Shown here: positions 48,691-57,462 of the stretch, piece by piece
Layout of the letters: every line of letters begins with the position of its first letter
How positions within the stretch are numbered: the stretch's first letter is position 1
Notes under the pieces: generated by a model
Databases searched by the model: none
Seen by the model: only the letters and a program-made list of their open reading frames with translations
Told to the model about the DNA's origin: nothing
Made by a program: the position numbers and the translations under genes
Origin: an uncultured Flavobacteriaceae bacterium
GTDB taxonomy: Bacteria; Bacteroidota; Bacteroidia; Flavobacteriales; Flavobacteriaceae
NCBI GenBank assembly: GCA_938092005.1
Contig: CALKOU010000003.1
Location: 62,001 to 126,000, forward strand
Reading direction: 5' to 3'
Length of the DNA stretch: 64,000 nt

Positions 48691-50164
48691 GATTTATTCC
48701 CGGAACACGGTTAATGATTTGGTTAGAAATTTCTTGCAAGAACTCATATGGCAAATGTACCCAATCTGCTGTCATTCCGTCGGTAGAGGTTACAGCTCTT
48801 AATGCCACACACTTTTCATAGGTGCGCTCATCCCCCATAACGCCTACTGAATTTACAGGCAATAGCATCACACCTGCTTGCCAAACATCATCGTACAAAC
48901 CATGATCTCGAAGCCCTTGGATAAACAATGCATCTGCTTCTTGCAACATGGTTACTTTTTCGGCAGTGATATCGCCTAAAATACGAATAGCAAGGCCTGG
49001 CCCCGGAAACGGATGACGTCCTAAAATTTCAGTGGGCATTTGCAAGCTTGCCCCCACGCGACGCACCTCATCTTTAAACAACATCTTAAGTGGCTCGACA
49101 ACTTTAAGCTTCATAAAGTCGGGCAAGCCACCCACATTGTGGTGTGACTTGATGGTAGCCGAAGGGCCATTCACAGATATAGATTCAATAACATCAGGGT
49201 AAATGGTTCCTTGTGCCAACCATTTGGCGCCTTCTACTTGATGTGCTTCATCATCAAAAACATCAATAAAAACCTTGCCAATGATTTTACGTTTGGTTTC
49301 TGGGTCACTAACATCTGCTAACGCATCCAAAAATCGTTTTGACGCATCAACACCTTTTACGTTTAAGCCCAACCCTTTGTATTGCTCCAATACATCGTCA
49401 AACTCATTTTTGCGAAGCAATCCGTTGTTTACAAAAATACAATGCAAGTTAGTGCCAATGGCCTTGTGCAACAAAATAGCCGCAACCGATGAATCTACAC
49501 CTCCGCTTAAACCAAGAATCACTTTATCATCACCTAATTGATTGCTTAGGCTTGAAACTGTTGTGTCGACAAACGCATCTGACGTCCAGTCAGGAATAAC
49601 ACCTGCTATATCAATTAAGAAATTATGTAAAAGCTGCTTGCCGTCCGTGGAATGATAAACCTCAGGGTGAAACTGAATCCCATAGGTCATGTTGTTGTCC
49701 ATAGTATAGGCGGCATTTGCAACATCCGCTGTGGATGCCAATTGTATCGCATCTGCTGGTAATTTTTTAATGGTGTCGCTATGGCTCATCCATACTTGAG
49801 ACTGCAAAGGGATATCTTTTGTAAACGGATGCGTTTCAACACGAGCCAAACGCGCACGACCGTATTCTCGTGTGTTGGAAGGCGCAACTTCTCCTCCGTT
49901 GAAATGTGCCAAATATTGTGCCCCATAGCAGACGCCCAACAACGGGACTTTGGTTCTAATTTGACTTAAATCTGGATGAGGTGCATCTTCAGATCGAACC
50001 GAATAAGGCGAACCCGAAAGAATTACAGCCTTAAATGAACTTATATCTTCAGGAATCTTGTTAAAGGGATGAATCTCACAAAAAATGGAGAGTTCTCGAA
50101 CGCGTCGGGCAATCAACTGAGTATATTGCGATCCGAAATCGAGGATTAAAACTTTGTTTTGCAT
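48638..50164 (-). CDS. guaA: GMP synthase (glutamine-hydrolysing)
   Basis: Converts XMP to GMP. 508 residues from the ATG at 50164; a TTG two codons earlier is not needed. Class I glutaminase domain 1-190 with GVCYGAQ (nucleophile Cys) and QFHPEVYHS, then the ATP pyrophosphatase domain with [11 protein letters not shown] near 218-228, then the GMPS C-terminal dimerisation domain ([14 protein letters not shown] to PPATIEWE). A -7-like box TATTTTTG (50168-50175) ends 3 nt before the ATG. The stop lies inside the start region of the LysM gene. Confidence 0.97.
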   Translation of the reverse strand: MQNKVLILDFGSQYTQLIARRVRELSIFCEIHPFNKIPEDISSFKAVILSGSPYSVRSEDAPHPDLSQIRTKVPLLGVCYGAQYLAHFNGGEVAPSNTREYGRARLARVETHPFTKDIPLQSQVWMSHSDTIKKLPADAIQLASTADVANAAYTMDNNMTYGIQFHPEVYHSTDGKQLLHNFLIDIAGVIPDWTSDAFVDTTVSSLSNQLGDDKVILGLSGGVDSSVAAILLHKAIGTNLHCIFVNNGLLRKNEFDDVLEQYKGLGLNVKGVDASKRFLDALADVSDPETKRKIIGKVFIDVFDDEAHQVEGAKWLAQGTIYPDVIESISVNGPSATIKSHHNVGGLPDFMKLKVVEPLKMLFKDEVRRVGASLQMPTEILGRHPFPGPGLAIRILGDITAEKVTMLQEADALFIQGLRDHGLYDDVWQAGVMLLPVNSVGVMGDERTYEKCVALRAVTSTDGMTADWVHLPYEFLQEISNQIINRVPGINRVVYDISSKPPATIEWE

Positions 50165-50230
50165 ATGCAAAAATACAACTAAACTTGAATGCGGATGCGT
50201 CGCTTTTGATTAATTTTCAACAGGGTATAA

Positions 50231-51838
50231 TCAGCCGTGTTGCACAATCGCAACGCCATTTGTGGCATTTGCCAACGTAGCCTTTAGTTGTTGCGTAAAA
50301 TCATCCACCCCACATGCTTTGACAAAAGATGCAAAATGTGCTGATCGCTCTTGAAGACGGTTATGAGGAAATACATCATTGCGAATATCTGTGATCCGAA
50401 CCACATGGTCTTCCAACTTCTTTCGCTGGGCTTTTAGTAAGCGTTTTTCCAGTACATCTAATCCTTTTAATTGCTTTTTTTCTTGAGCCTCAACAGCTCC
50501 TAAAAATGACTTATCGGTTTGCTTTGCTAGGTCATGTAATGACGTAAACTGTTGTTGGAGCAACTCACGTTGCGGTGTGAAATCGATATCAATATCGCTA
50601 ATTTGACGTACTCGTTTGTTGATAAACGTTGCGCTAGGCAAAAATAAATCAGCAAATGGGAGGTCTAATTTTGTACATTTTTTAACCTGTTTCGCTGATA
50701 ATAACAACACACTCGTTCGGTGATGAAGTAATGGATAGGGAATGTCAAAGGCTTCAAAAGTGGCTTTGAGCTGTAACCAATATGCCAATTCTCCACCGCC
50801 GCCTACATAGGCTATATTGGGCAACACACACTCTTGATAAAGCGGACGCATCAAAGCGTTTGGAGAAAAACGATCAGGATAGTCTTCTATTTCTTTGGTT
50901 AGCGTTTCCAACGTCCATTTTTCTGGGTGATCTAGCGTTCCATAAGCATCAGCCGTTTGCGTAATACGCACACGTTTGTTTGCATACATATAGAATAGAT
51001 TTATATCCCTTGGATTTACTTGAGGGGTATACTTCTCGATTACTTGACCCAAACCAGCAGTAGTTTTAGCAACCGTTTTGCGTGTGGTTTCACTTAACAC
51101 CTCTGCTTTGAGCGTAGGAATAAACTGAGCTTTAAGTGCAGCGTCGTCGCCGTCAACGACTACTATACCATATTTACCAAACAGATGATGCACCAGTTTG
51201 CGTGTTGCTTTTGCCAAAGTATCTTCATGGGCATAACAAGCATTAAAAAGCGTTAACAATTCTTTTTCTTGATCTGTTTTATTCCAAAATGGGATTAACG
51301 TATCAAAAACAGCATCAAGACCTTTGGCGTTCATTCGCCCTACTGGGCCGCCAGCTGCCGCCTCCCACCGAACTTTTTGTTCGCCCAAAAAGAAATGGTT
51401 TATTTCTTCAAAATCATGATCTTCAGATGCCATCCAAAACACGGGTACGTAATGGTTTGTGGTATCTTCCTTTTGAAGTTGCTCTACCATATTAATGACA
51501 TCCAAAATTTTATACCAAAAAAAGAGGGGCCCCGTAAAAATATTGAGTTGATGTCCTGTAGTTACCGTTACGGTATTAGGCTTTGCTAATAGATCTATTT
51601 GCTTACGTATATGAGCATCGGTTGCAATGTGTTCGTACTGTTTGTTTAATGCTTGAACGAGAATTTTTCGTTTTTGTTGATCAAATGAAGCGGAACGTGT
51701 TGTAGCAGCTTTTACTGTTTCTCGAGAAGAAGCCAGTCCATGGTGAAAGGAATCTAAGCTGTTGTCGTGTTGCAACAAACGCTGCATCAAGGGGGTGTAT
51801 ACACCCGATATATATCCTAACGACTCAATTAACTTCAT
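50231..51838 (-). CDS. bshC: Bacillithiol biosynthesis cysteine-adding enzyme BshC
   Basis: Last step of bacillithiol synthesis: adds cysteine to GlcN-malate. So the cell probably uses bacillithiol as its main low-molecular-weight thiol. 535 residues: a Rossmann-like core with TVTTGHQLNIFTGPLFFWYK near 93-112 and FWMASEDHDFEEINHF near 133-148, then YVGGGGELAYWLQL near 345-358, then a long coiled-coil (about 425-490). A -7-like TACTTTTG (51843-51850) ends 4 nt before the ATG. bshA and bshB are not in the window. Confidence 0.94.
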   Translation of the reverse strand: MKLIESLGYISGVYTPLMQRLLQHDNSLDSFHHGLASSRETVKAATTRSASFDQQKRKILVQALNKQYEHIATDAHIRKQIDLLAKPNTVTVTTGHQLNIFTGPLFFWYKILDVINMVEQLQKEDTTNHYVPVFWMASEDHDFEEINHFFLGEQKVRWEAAAGGPVGRMNAKGLDAVFDTLIPFWNKTDQEKELLTLFNACYAHEDTLAKATRKLVHHLFGKYGIVVVDGDDAALKAQFIPTLKAEVLSETTRKTVAKTTAGLGQVIEKYTPQVNPRDINLFYMYANKRVRITQTADAYGTLDHPEKWTLETLTKEIEDYPDRFSPNALMRPLYQECVLPNIAYVGGGGELAYWLQLKATFEAFDIPYPLLHHRTSVLLLSAKQVKKCTKLDLPFADLFLPSATFINKRVRQISDIDIDFTPQRELLQQQFTSLHDLAKQTDKSFLGAVEAQEKKQLKGLDVLEKRLLKAQRKKLEDHVVRITDIRNDVFPHNRLQERSAHFASFVKACGVDDFTQQLKATLANATNGVAIVQHG

Positions 51839-51864
51839 GTAGCAAAAGTAGTCAATGTAATAAA

Positions 51865-53169
51865 CTATGTCGTAGGAATGGCCTGTAAGTCAAAGTCTTG
51901 CGCAGCGGTAATGGTTAGCATGGCAAAATCACCCACCTTTAAGTAGTGTTCGCGTGCATCTACCCAAACCTCATTATCAACATCAGGTGAGTCAAATTCG
52001 GTACGTCCTACAAAGTAATTTCCTTCTTTTCTATCAATTACACATTTGAGCGTTTTGCCAATAAGGGTTTGATTCTTCTCCCATGAAATTTGCCCTTGGA
52101 GTTCCATAAGCTCATTAACACGAGCTTGTTTTACTTCAGAAGGAACATCATCTACAAGCTGATGTGCGTGTGTATTTTCTTCATGGCTGTACTGAAAACA
52201 GCCCAATCGTTCAAAGCGCATTTCTTTAACCCAAGACTTTAGCAATTCAAAATCCTCCTCAGTTTCTCCAGGATAGCCCAAAATAAGTGATGTACGGATC
52301 GCCATTTCAGGGACTGAAGTTCTAAATTTTTTGAGCAAAGCGGTTGTTTTTTCTTGAGTAGTTCCACGACGCATGGAGCGCAAAACAGCATCTGAAATAT
52401 GCTGCAGCGGAATATCGATGTAGGAACACACTTTTGGCTCGCTAGCAATCACCTCTAATACATCTTCTGGAAAACCCGTGGGAAAAGCATAATGCAAACG
52501 TATCCACCCGATGCCTTCAACCTTTGAAAGCGCTTTGAGCAAATCTGCTAAACGGCGTTCTTTGTATAAATCCAATCCGTAGTAGGTAGAATCTTGCGCT
52601 ATGATAATGAGTTCTTTTACTCCCTTATTGGCAAGTCCTTTGGCTTCTTGAACCAAATCTTCAATAGGTCTAGAACGATGTGCGCCACGCATAAGCGGAA
52701 TAGCACAGAAAGAGCAAGGACGATCACAACCCTCTGAAATTTTTAGATAGGCATAATTTTTTGGTGTAGTCGTAAGCCGCTCTCCAAGTAACTCATGCCG
52801 GTAATCTGCTCCTAAAGCTTTGAGTAAAAGCGGTAAATCTGTGGTGCCAAAATAACGGTCAACGTCGGGTATTTCTGCTTCTAAATCGTCTTTGTAACGC
52901 TCACTTAAGCATCCCGTAACAAACAACTTATCAATTTGACCTGCCTGCTTTTGTTCTGCGAAAGACAAAATGGTATTTACAGACTCTTCTTTGGCGTTAT
53001 CAATAAAACCACAAGTATTGACCACAACAATATTCCCTTGCTCTTGATGCACAACATCTTTATCACTCGCCTTTAGCTGCCCCATTAACACTTCCGAGTC
53101 GTAGATATTCTTTGAACATCCCAGCGTTACAACGTTTATTTTATTTTTTTTGTGTGATTTTGTGCGCAT
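51865..53169 (-). CDS. rimO: Ribosomal protein S12 methylthiotransferase RimO
   Basis: Radical-SAM enzyme that methylthiolates Asp89 of ribosomal protein S12. 434 residues: an N-terminal UPF0004 domain with three cysteines for one 4Fe-4S cluster (VTLGCSKN, VVNTCGFI, VTGCLSER), the radical-SAM motif CDRPCSFC near 148-155 for the second cluster, and a C-terminal TRAM domain (about 370-430). The acid-stretch pattern is the RimO rather than the MiaB type. It starts 8 nt after ftsY, in one unit. Confidence 0.96.
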   Translation of the reverse strand: MRTKSHKKNKINVVTLGCSKNIYDSEVLMGQLKASDKDVVHQEQGNIVVVNTCGFIDNAKEESVNTILSFAEQKQAGQIDKLFVTGCLSERYKDDLEAEIPDVDRYFGTTDLPLLLKALGADYRHELLGERLTTTPKNYAYLKISEGCDRPCSFCAIPLMRGAHRSRPIEDLVQEAKGLANKGVKELIIIAQDSTYYGLDLYKERRLADLLKALSKVEGIGWIRLHYAFPTGFPEDVLEVIASEPKVCSYIDIPLQHISDAVLRSMRRGTTQEKTTALLKKFRTSVPEMAIRTSLILGYPGETEEDFELLKSWVKEMRFERLGCFQYSHEENTHAHQLVDDVPSEVKQARVNELMELQGQISWEKNQTLIGKTLKCVIDRKEGNYFVGRTEFDSPDVDNEVWVDAREHYLKVGDFAMLTITAAQDFDLQAIPTT

Positions 53170-53177
53170 ATTATCGT

Positions 53178-54113
53178 TTACAACTTATTATCATTAAAGA
53201 GCGAATCCAAAAACGCTTTTGTATCAAAAGGAATCAAATCATCTACGTTTTCACCAACACCAATATAGCGAATGGGAACGTCGAGTTCATCAGAAATACC
53301 AATCACAACACCACCCTTAGCAGTACCATCTAGTTTTGTCAAAATAAGCCCCGAAACAGCAGTTGCTTCCGAAAAAAGCTTTGCTTGCATAAAGGCGTTT
53401 TGACCTGTTCCACCATCTAAAACCAAAAAAGTTTCATGAGGTGCATCTGGAATAATTTTTTTTACAACTCGCTCAATTTTTGCCAACTCTTGCATCAAAT
53501 TGGTATTGTTGTGTAGCCGCCCAGCCGTGTCAATAAGCAGTATATCAACCCCTTCTTTTTGGGCGCGTTCCACTGCTGTGTAAGCAACTGATGCGGGATC
53601 GCTTCCTTCTTGCAATGTTACAATGGGCACCGCTACACGTTCTGACCATCGCCGAAGTTGGTCTACTGCTCCGGCACGAAAGGTGTCAGCCGCCGCAAGC
53701 ATGACCTTTTTACCTTGCTTGCTGTATTGATGCGCTAACTTACCAATAGTTGTCGTTTTGCCTGCCCCATTAACCCCAACAATCAACATAACCTCTAGGC
53801 CCTCTTGAACCGTATTTTGTTGCGGACTGTTGATGGTAACCAATTCAAAAATTTCTTCATAGAGCAGTTGATCTAATTCTTCTGCTTTAAGGAATTTATC
53901 TTTGGCCACACGTTGCTTTAAACGGTCTATGATTTTTTCGGTTGTGGACACCCCAACATCTGATGTAATTAGTAATTCTTCGAGCTCTTCTAGAAAGTCT
54001 GCATCAACCCTGCTTTTTCCAAGCACTACTTTTTTTAGGCGTTCGGCCCAAGCTTTTTTGGTAGCCGACAATCCAGATTGAAGTTTTTTAGATGATTTTG
54101 AAAAAAGACCCAT
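53178..54113 (-). CDS. ftsY: Signal recognition particle receptor FtsY
   Basis: SRP receptor GTPase that docks ribosome-nascent chain complexes at SecYEG. 311 residues: an NG domain with almost no acidic A domain, as usual in Bacteroidota. GVNGAGKTTTIGKLA near 113-127 is G1, DTFRAGAVDQL is G2, DTAGRLHNN is G3 and TKLDGTAKGG is G4. It functionally connects with the YidC and SecDF genes in this window. A terminator separates it from the upstream DUF4295-rpmG-rpmB genes. Confidence 0.97.
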   Translation of the reverse strand: MGLFSKSSKKLQSGLSATKKAWAERLKKVVLGKSRVDADFLEELEELLITSDVGVSTTEKIIDRLKQRVAKDKFLKAEELDQLLYEEIFELVTINSPQQNTVQEGLEVMLIVGVNGAGKTTTIGKLAHQYSKQGKKVMLAAADTFRAGAVDQLRRWSERVAVPIVTLQEGSDPASVAYTAVERAQKEGVDILLIDTAGRLHNNTNLMQELAKIERVVKKIIPDAPHETFLVLDGGTGQNAFMQAKLFSEATAVSGLILTKLDGTAKGGVVIGISDELDVPIRYIGVGENVDDLIPFDTKAFLDSLFNDNKL

Positions 54114-54140
54114 GCGTTAAAGGTACGTTTTGAGAATAAA

Positions 54141-54163
54141 AAAAGCCACAAAAAGTGGCTTTT
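54141..54163 (-). terminator. Terminator hairpin after DUF4295 gene
   Basis: AAAAGCCAC (54141-54149) pairs perfectly with GTGGCTTTT (54155-54163) around an AAAAA loop. On the minus strand the stem is followed by a T7 run. It ends the rpmB-rpmG-DUF4295 transcript before ftsY. Confidence 0.88.
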
Positions 54164-54185
54164 AAATAGTATAATATGGATTGGT

Positions 54186-54338
54186 TTATTTTTTGGACAA
54201 CCAGTCGTTCACCAATTCAGGTGCTAAGATGGTTTCCACATACGTGTATGCGCCAGATTTTTCGCTACGTACCATTTTGATGGCTTTCGTAAGACGCTTT
54301 GATTTTGTTTGTAAGGTAGCTACCGTTTTCTTTGCCAT
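54186..54338 (-). CDS. DUF4295 small basic protein, probable ribosomal protein
   Basis: 50 residues, below common ORF length limits. It reads MAKKTVATLQTKSKRL and ends WLSKK, with 10 Lys or Arg in the first 26 residues. The gene lies 2 nt after rpmG and before a strong terminator, so it belongs to the rpmB-rpmG operon; the order rpmB-rpmG-DUF4295-ftsY is conserved in Bacteroidota. I recall, with moderate certainty, that this family was identified as a Bacteroidota-specific large-subunit protein (bL38) in the Flavobacterium ribosome structure. Basic charge and context fit that. Confidence 0.9.
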   Translation of the reverse strand: MAKKTVATLQTKSKRLTKAIKMVRSEKSGAYTYVETILAPELVNDWLSKK

Positions 54339-54340
54339 GT

Positions 54341-54523
54341 TTACTTAATTTCTTTGTGAACCGTCATACGCTTTAGGATCGGGTTGAATTTTTTCATTTC
54401 AATACGATCGGGCGTGTTTTTTTTGTTTTTAGTTGTAATGTAACGAGATGTTCCAGCAAGACCAGAGTTTTTGTGCTCGGTACATTCCAAAATAACTTGA
54501 ACGCGATTTCCTTTCTTAGCCAT
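54341..54523 (-). CDS. rpmG: 50S ribosomal protein L33
   Basis: 60 residues, start [18 protein letters not shown], then [25 protein letters not shown] in outline, the typical L33 body. No CxxC zinc pair is visible, so it is the zinc-independent form (a single Cys in LECTEH). It sits 8 nt after rpmB and 2 nt before the DUF4295 gene. Located in the large subunit near the E site. Confidence 0.96.
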   Translation of the reverse strand: MAKKGNRVQVILECTEHKNSGLAGTSRYITTKNKKNTPDRIEMKKFNPILKRMTVHKEIK

Positions 54524-54531
54524 AACGTGTG

Positions 54532-54768
54532 TTATTTAATGAGACCTTGTGCACGTGCTTCTTTGATGACAGCAGGCAGTCCCTTTTTGTTAATGGTTTT
54601 GAGTGCCGATGTTGAAAGTTTAAGTGTAATCCACTTATCTTCCTCAACAAGGTAAAAGCGCTTTTTGATAAGATTAGCGCCAAACTTGCGCTTGGTTTTG
54701 TTCATGGCGTGCGATACGTTGTTTCCAACCATCGCCTTTTTGCCAGTTAATTCACATACTTTCGACAT
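54532..54768 (-). CDS. rpmB: 50S ribosomal protein L28
   Basis: 78 residues from the ATG at 54768 ([21 protein letters not shown]); an eight-codon upstream extension is not conserved. The signature [15 protein letters not shown] is clear. First gene of the rpmB-rpmG-DUF4295 unit. A -7 box TAAGTTTG (54790-54797, minus) lies 21 nt upstream with TTTT instead of TTTG at the -33 distance. Confidence 0.96.
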   Translation of the reverse strand: MSKVCELTGKKAMVGNNVSHAMNKTKRKFGANLIKKRFYLVEEDKWITLKLSTSALKTINKKGLPAVIKEARAQGLIK

Positions 54769-54825
54769 GACTTCTTTTTTAACAGGCTGCAAACTTAGGA
54801 AAATATGGTGTGTTAAAAAAATTTT

Positions 54826-56079
54826 TTAACTAAAGTTACCATGCAATTCATTTGACAAAAGCTCAAGTGCTTTATTCATCGTTTTTCGTAGGTTTCTTTC
54901 GCGGTGTTTTCCAAAACAAAAGGTTTGTACAAACTTGTGCTTTGGCGTAATAATCGCAATAACAACAGTACCTATTTCAACGTCAGCATCTCCTTTGGTA
55001 GGTCCAAGGTTTCCTGTTGTTGCGACAGCAACATCAGCCCCCGTTTGCTTTAGTACTCCTTTTGCCATTTCCAAGGCAACGGCCTCACTCACTACAGAAT
55101 GTTGTGCAATAAGTGCTTTAGAAACACCTAAAACATCTTGCTTAACTCCAGTTGCATAACTCACTACTGAGCCCATAAAAAAAGCAGATGCACCCGAATG
55201 TTGTGTAAACAACGCTGCTAAACTACCACCCGTACAACTTTCTGCAGTAGCTAATGTCCATCCCCTTTGTTGTAGCGCTTCACCGATTTGCATTTCAATG
55301 GGTGCCTCGGACTCAAAACCTTTAATATAATCACCAATAAGTGGGTAGAGGGCATCAAACAAAGCGTCTATTTCATCATGTAAAGCTGTTTCATCGGTTC
55401 CACGAGCAGACAAACGCAAACGCACCCGTCCAAGGTTAGGTAAATACGCCAATTTTATATGCGGTGGCAATGCCATTTCCCAAGCGGAAATTTTTTCAGC
55501 GATAATACTTTCCCCAAGACCATAAGTCATCATGGTTTTGTGAACACGCGCTGGCAATGTGAATGTCCTTTTAATAAGTGGAATAAGTTTTTCGCGAACC
55601 AAATATTTCATTTCAAAAGGCACTCCCGGCAAGGAAACAAAAACAGTGTTTTCTCGTTGCATCCACATGCCCATCGCAGTACCGTGTTCGTTAAAGAGTT
55701 GTGTGCACGTTGAGGGCAGCATGGCCTGTCCGCGATTAAGCGCATTGACTGGCGCTTTTACGTATTTGCGAAACAATTCATCAATATGTGCCATGACTTC
55801 AGGAAAAAAACGAAGTTCATCATCAAAGTATTCGCACAGGGTGTGTTTGGTAATATCGTCTTTAGTTGGCCCTAGCCCACCCGTCATCACTACCAAATCA
55901 ACTTGATTTTGCGCGGCTGCAAAGGCATTAAGAATTGCCTCTTTGTTATCTGAAATGGAATGAATTTGACGAACCTCAACCCCTATCGTATTGAGAGACT
56001 TACCAAGAAAGGTTGCATTGGTGTCGACCACCTGTCCAATAAGGATTTCATCCCCGATTGTAATGATATCTGCGCGCAT
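54826..56079 (-). CDS. cinA: CinA family nicotinamide-nucleotide amidohydrolase/competence-damage protein
   Basis: 417 residues, the full two-domain form. An N-terminal MoCF/COG1058 domain (about 1-170; TIGDEILIGQVVDTN at 6-20, MTGGLGPTKDD) acts as an ADP-ribose or NMN-linked pyrophosphatase in characterised members. The C-terminal CinA domain (about 255-410; ATAESCTGGSLAALFT, then ATTGNLGPTKGD) is the NMN deamidase. It should recycle NMN for NAD synthesis. Start and the stop of the upstream FAH gene share one base. A 9-bp inverted repeat (GTTAAAAAA/TTTTTTAAC) overlaps its stop codon. Confidence 0.93.
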   Translation of the reverse strand: MRADIITIGDEILIGQVVDTNATFLGKSLNTIGVEVRQIHSISDNKEAILNAFAAAQNQVDLVVMTGGLGPTKDDITKHTLCEYFDDELRFFPEVMAHIDELFRKYVKAPVNALNRGQAMLPSTCTQLFNEHGTAMGMWMQRENTVFVSLPGVPFEMKYLVREKLIPLIKRTFTLPARVHKTMMTYGLGESIIAEKISAWEMALPPHIKLAYLPNLGRVRLRLSARGTDETALHDEIDALFDALYPLIGDYIKGFESEAPIEMQIGEALQQRGWTLATAESCTGGSLAALFTQHSGASAFFMGSVVSYATGVKQDVLGVSKALIAQHSVVSEAVALEMAKGVLKQTGADVAVATTGNLGPTKGDADVEIGTVVIAIITPKHKFVQTFCFGKHRERNLRKTMNKALELLSNELHGNFS

Positions 56080-56690
56080 TATTTTACGATTAATGAAAAT
56101 GCCTTTTCTTGGTTAAGATACCCTTCAAGACGGTCATTTTTAGTTACAGGCCCCACACCAGAAGGCGTTCCCGTAAAAATAATATCGCCAATTTTAAGAG
56201 TAAAAAATCGCGAAATATGTTCGATTAGTTCATCCACAGACCATAGCATAAGACTGGTATTTGCCTGTTGTACCACTTCGCTATTATTATGAAGCGAAAA
56301 AGAGAGGCTACCTAAATCCCCTAAGCTGGACTTATCAAACCATTTTCCAATAATGGCAGATCCGTCAAATGCCTTTGCCTTTTCCCATGGCAAACCTTTA
56401 GCTTTTAGTTCTTGCTGAACATCCCGGGCAGTGAAATCAATTCCCAACCCAATTTGATCGTAATACTTGTGGGCAAACTTAGCCTGAATATGTTTTCCTA
56501 TTCTATTAATTTTGACCAAGACCTCCACTTCATGATGCACATCATTTGAAAATTCAGGTATAAAAAAAGGAAGGCTGGACTGCGCAATAGCCGTATCAGG
56601 CTTCATAAAGATTACAGGTGCTTCGGGGCGGATATTGCCCAACTCGTCTATGTGGGCTGCATAATTTCGACCAACACAAATAATTTTCAT
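56079..56690 (-). CDS. Fumarylacetoacetate hydrolase family protein
   Basis: 203 residues, single FAH domain. ICVGRNYAAHIDELG (3-17), IFMKPDTAI, the metal ligands in HHEVEVLVKI (Glu residues), GIDFTARDVQ and IIFTGTPSGVGPV near 169-181. Relatives are oxaloacetate decarboxylases or acylpyruvate hydrolases; the substrate here cannot be decided. It overlaps the upstream exonuclease gene by 4 bp and shares a base with cinA, so all three are in one operon. Confidence 0.9.
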   Translation of the reverse strand: MKIICVGRNYAAHIDELGNIRPEAPVIFMKPDTAIAQSSLPFFIPEFSNDVHHEVEVLVKINRIGKHIQAKFAHKYYDQIGLGIDFTARDVQQELKAKGLPWEKAKAFDGSAIIGKWFDKSSLGDLGSLSFSLHNNSEVVQQANTSLMLWSVDELIEHISRFFTLKIGDIIFTGTPSGVGPVTKNDRLEGYLNQEKAFSLIVK

Positions 56691-57460
56691 GAATTCGTAT
56701 TCAACGTTTCCAAACGAATTGCTGTAAGTACTTTTTTAGTGTAGAGCGGGAAGTCTGCATTTAACAACCAACTAAAATAACCTGGTTCATGCTGCAACAC
56801 GTCAACAACTTTTTTACCCTTGTGCTTGCCAAAACTAAAAGACGGATCGCCGTCATCATCCGCAAGAACAAAGCCTGCAAAATCGATACTTTTTCTTCGT
56901 GTTGAAAACGCACTAAGCTTGGCAACGTCATTTTCAAGATCGTCATATCGCGCAATTTGAGACTTCAACACTTCGTATGTTGCCGTAGTATCGGCCTCTG
57001 CACTGTGTGCATTATCTAAGTCTTTCCCACAGTAAAATTTATATGCCGCTGAAAGTGTACGTTTCTCCATTTTGTGAAAAATGGTTTGAACATCAACAGT
57101 CAAATGCTTTTTAAAATCTACATCTATGCCCACACGCAACATTTCTTCAGCAAGCAGTGGAATATCAAATCTATCGGAATTAAATCCAGCCAAATCCGAA
57201 CCCTTAATCATGTTGTAAATTTCTTTACTCAACTGTTTAAACGTAGGCTCGTTTGCTACTTTTTCATCTGTTATACCATGTACAGCTGTCGTTTGCGGTG
57301 GAATAGGCATTTCGGGATTCACCAACCAAGTCTTGGACTCTTTATTACCGTTGGGAAAAACTTTCAAAATGGATATTTCCACTATTCGATCTTTGGCAAC
57401 ATTTACCCCTGTTGTTTCCAAATCAAAAAAACATATTGGACGTGTAAGTGAAAGTTCCAT
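56687..57460 (-). CDS. DnaQ-like 3'-5' exonuclease
   Basis: 257 residues from the ATG at 57460; a further in-frame start would overlap the E2 gene. DEDDh exonuclease domain 1-170: FFDLETTG (Asp and Glu), AGFNSDRFDIPLL (Asp) and HSAEADTTAT (His and Asp). A C-terminal segment (about 190-240, SFGKHKGKKVVDVLQHEPGYFSWL) is the putative quorum-sensing-regulated/DUF3820-like motif often attached to these exonucleases. It resembles the epsilon proofreading subunit but may be a stand-alone repair or RNA enzyme. It starts 2 nt after the E2 gene. Confidence 0.9.
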   Translation of the reverse strand: MELSLTRPICFFDLETTGVNVAKDRIVEISILKVFPNGNKESKTWLVNPEMPIPPQTTAVHGITDEKVANEPTFKQLSKEIYNMIKGSDLAGFNSDRFDIPLLAEEMLRVGIDVDFKKHLTVDVQTIFHKMEKRTLSAAYKFYCGKDLDNAHSAEADTTATYEVLKSQIARYDDLENDVAKLSAFSTRRKSIDFAGFVLADDDGDPSFSFGKHKGKKVVDVLQHEPGYFSWLLNADFPLYTKKVLTAIRLETLNTNS

Positions 57461-57462
57461 AT

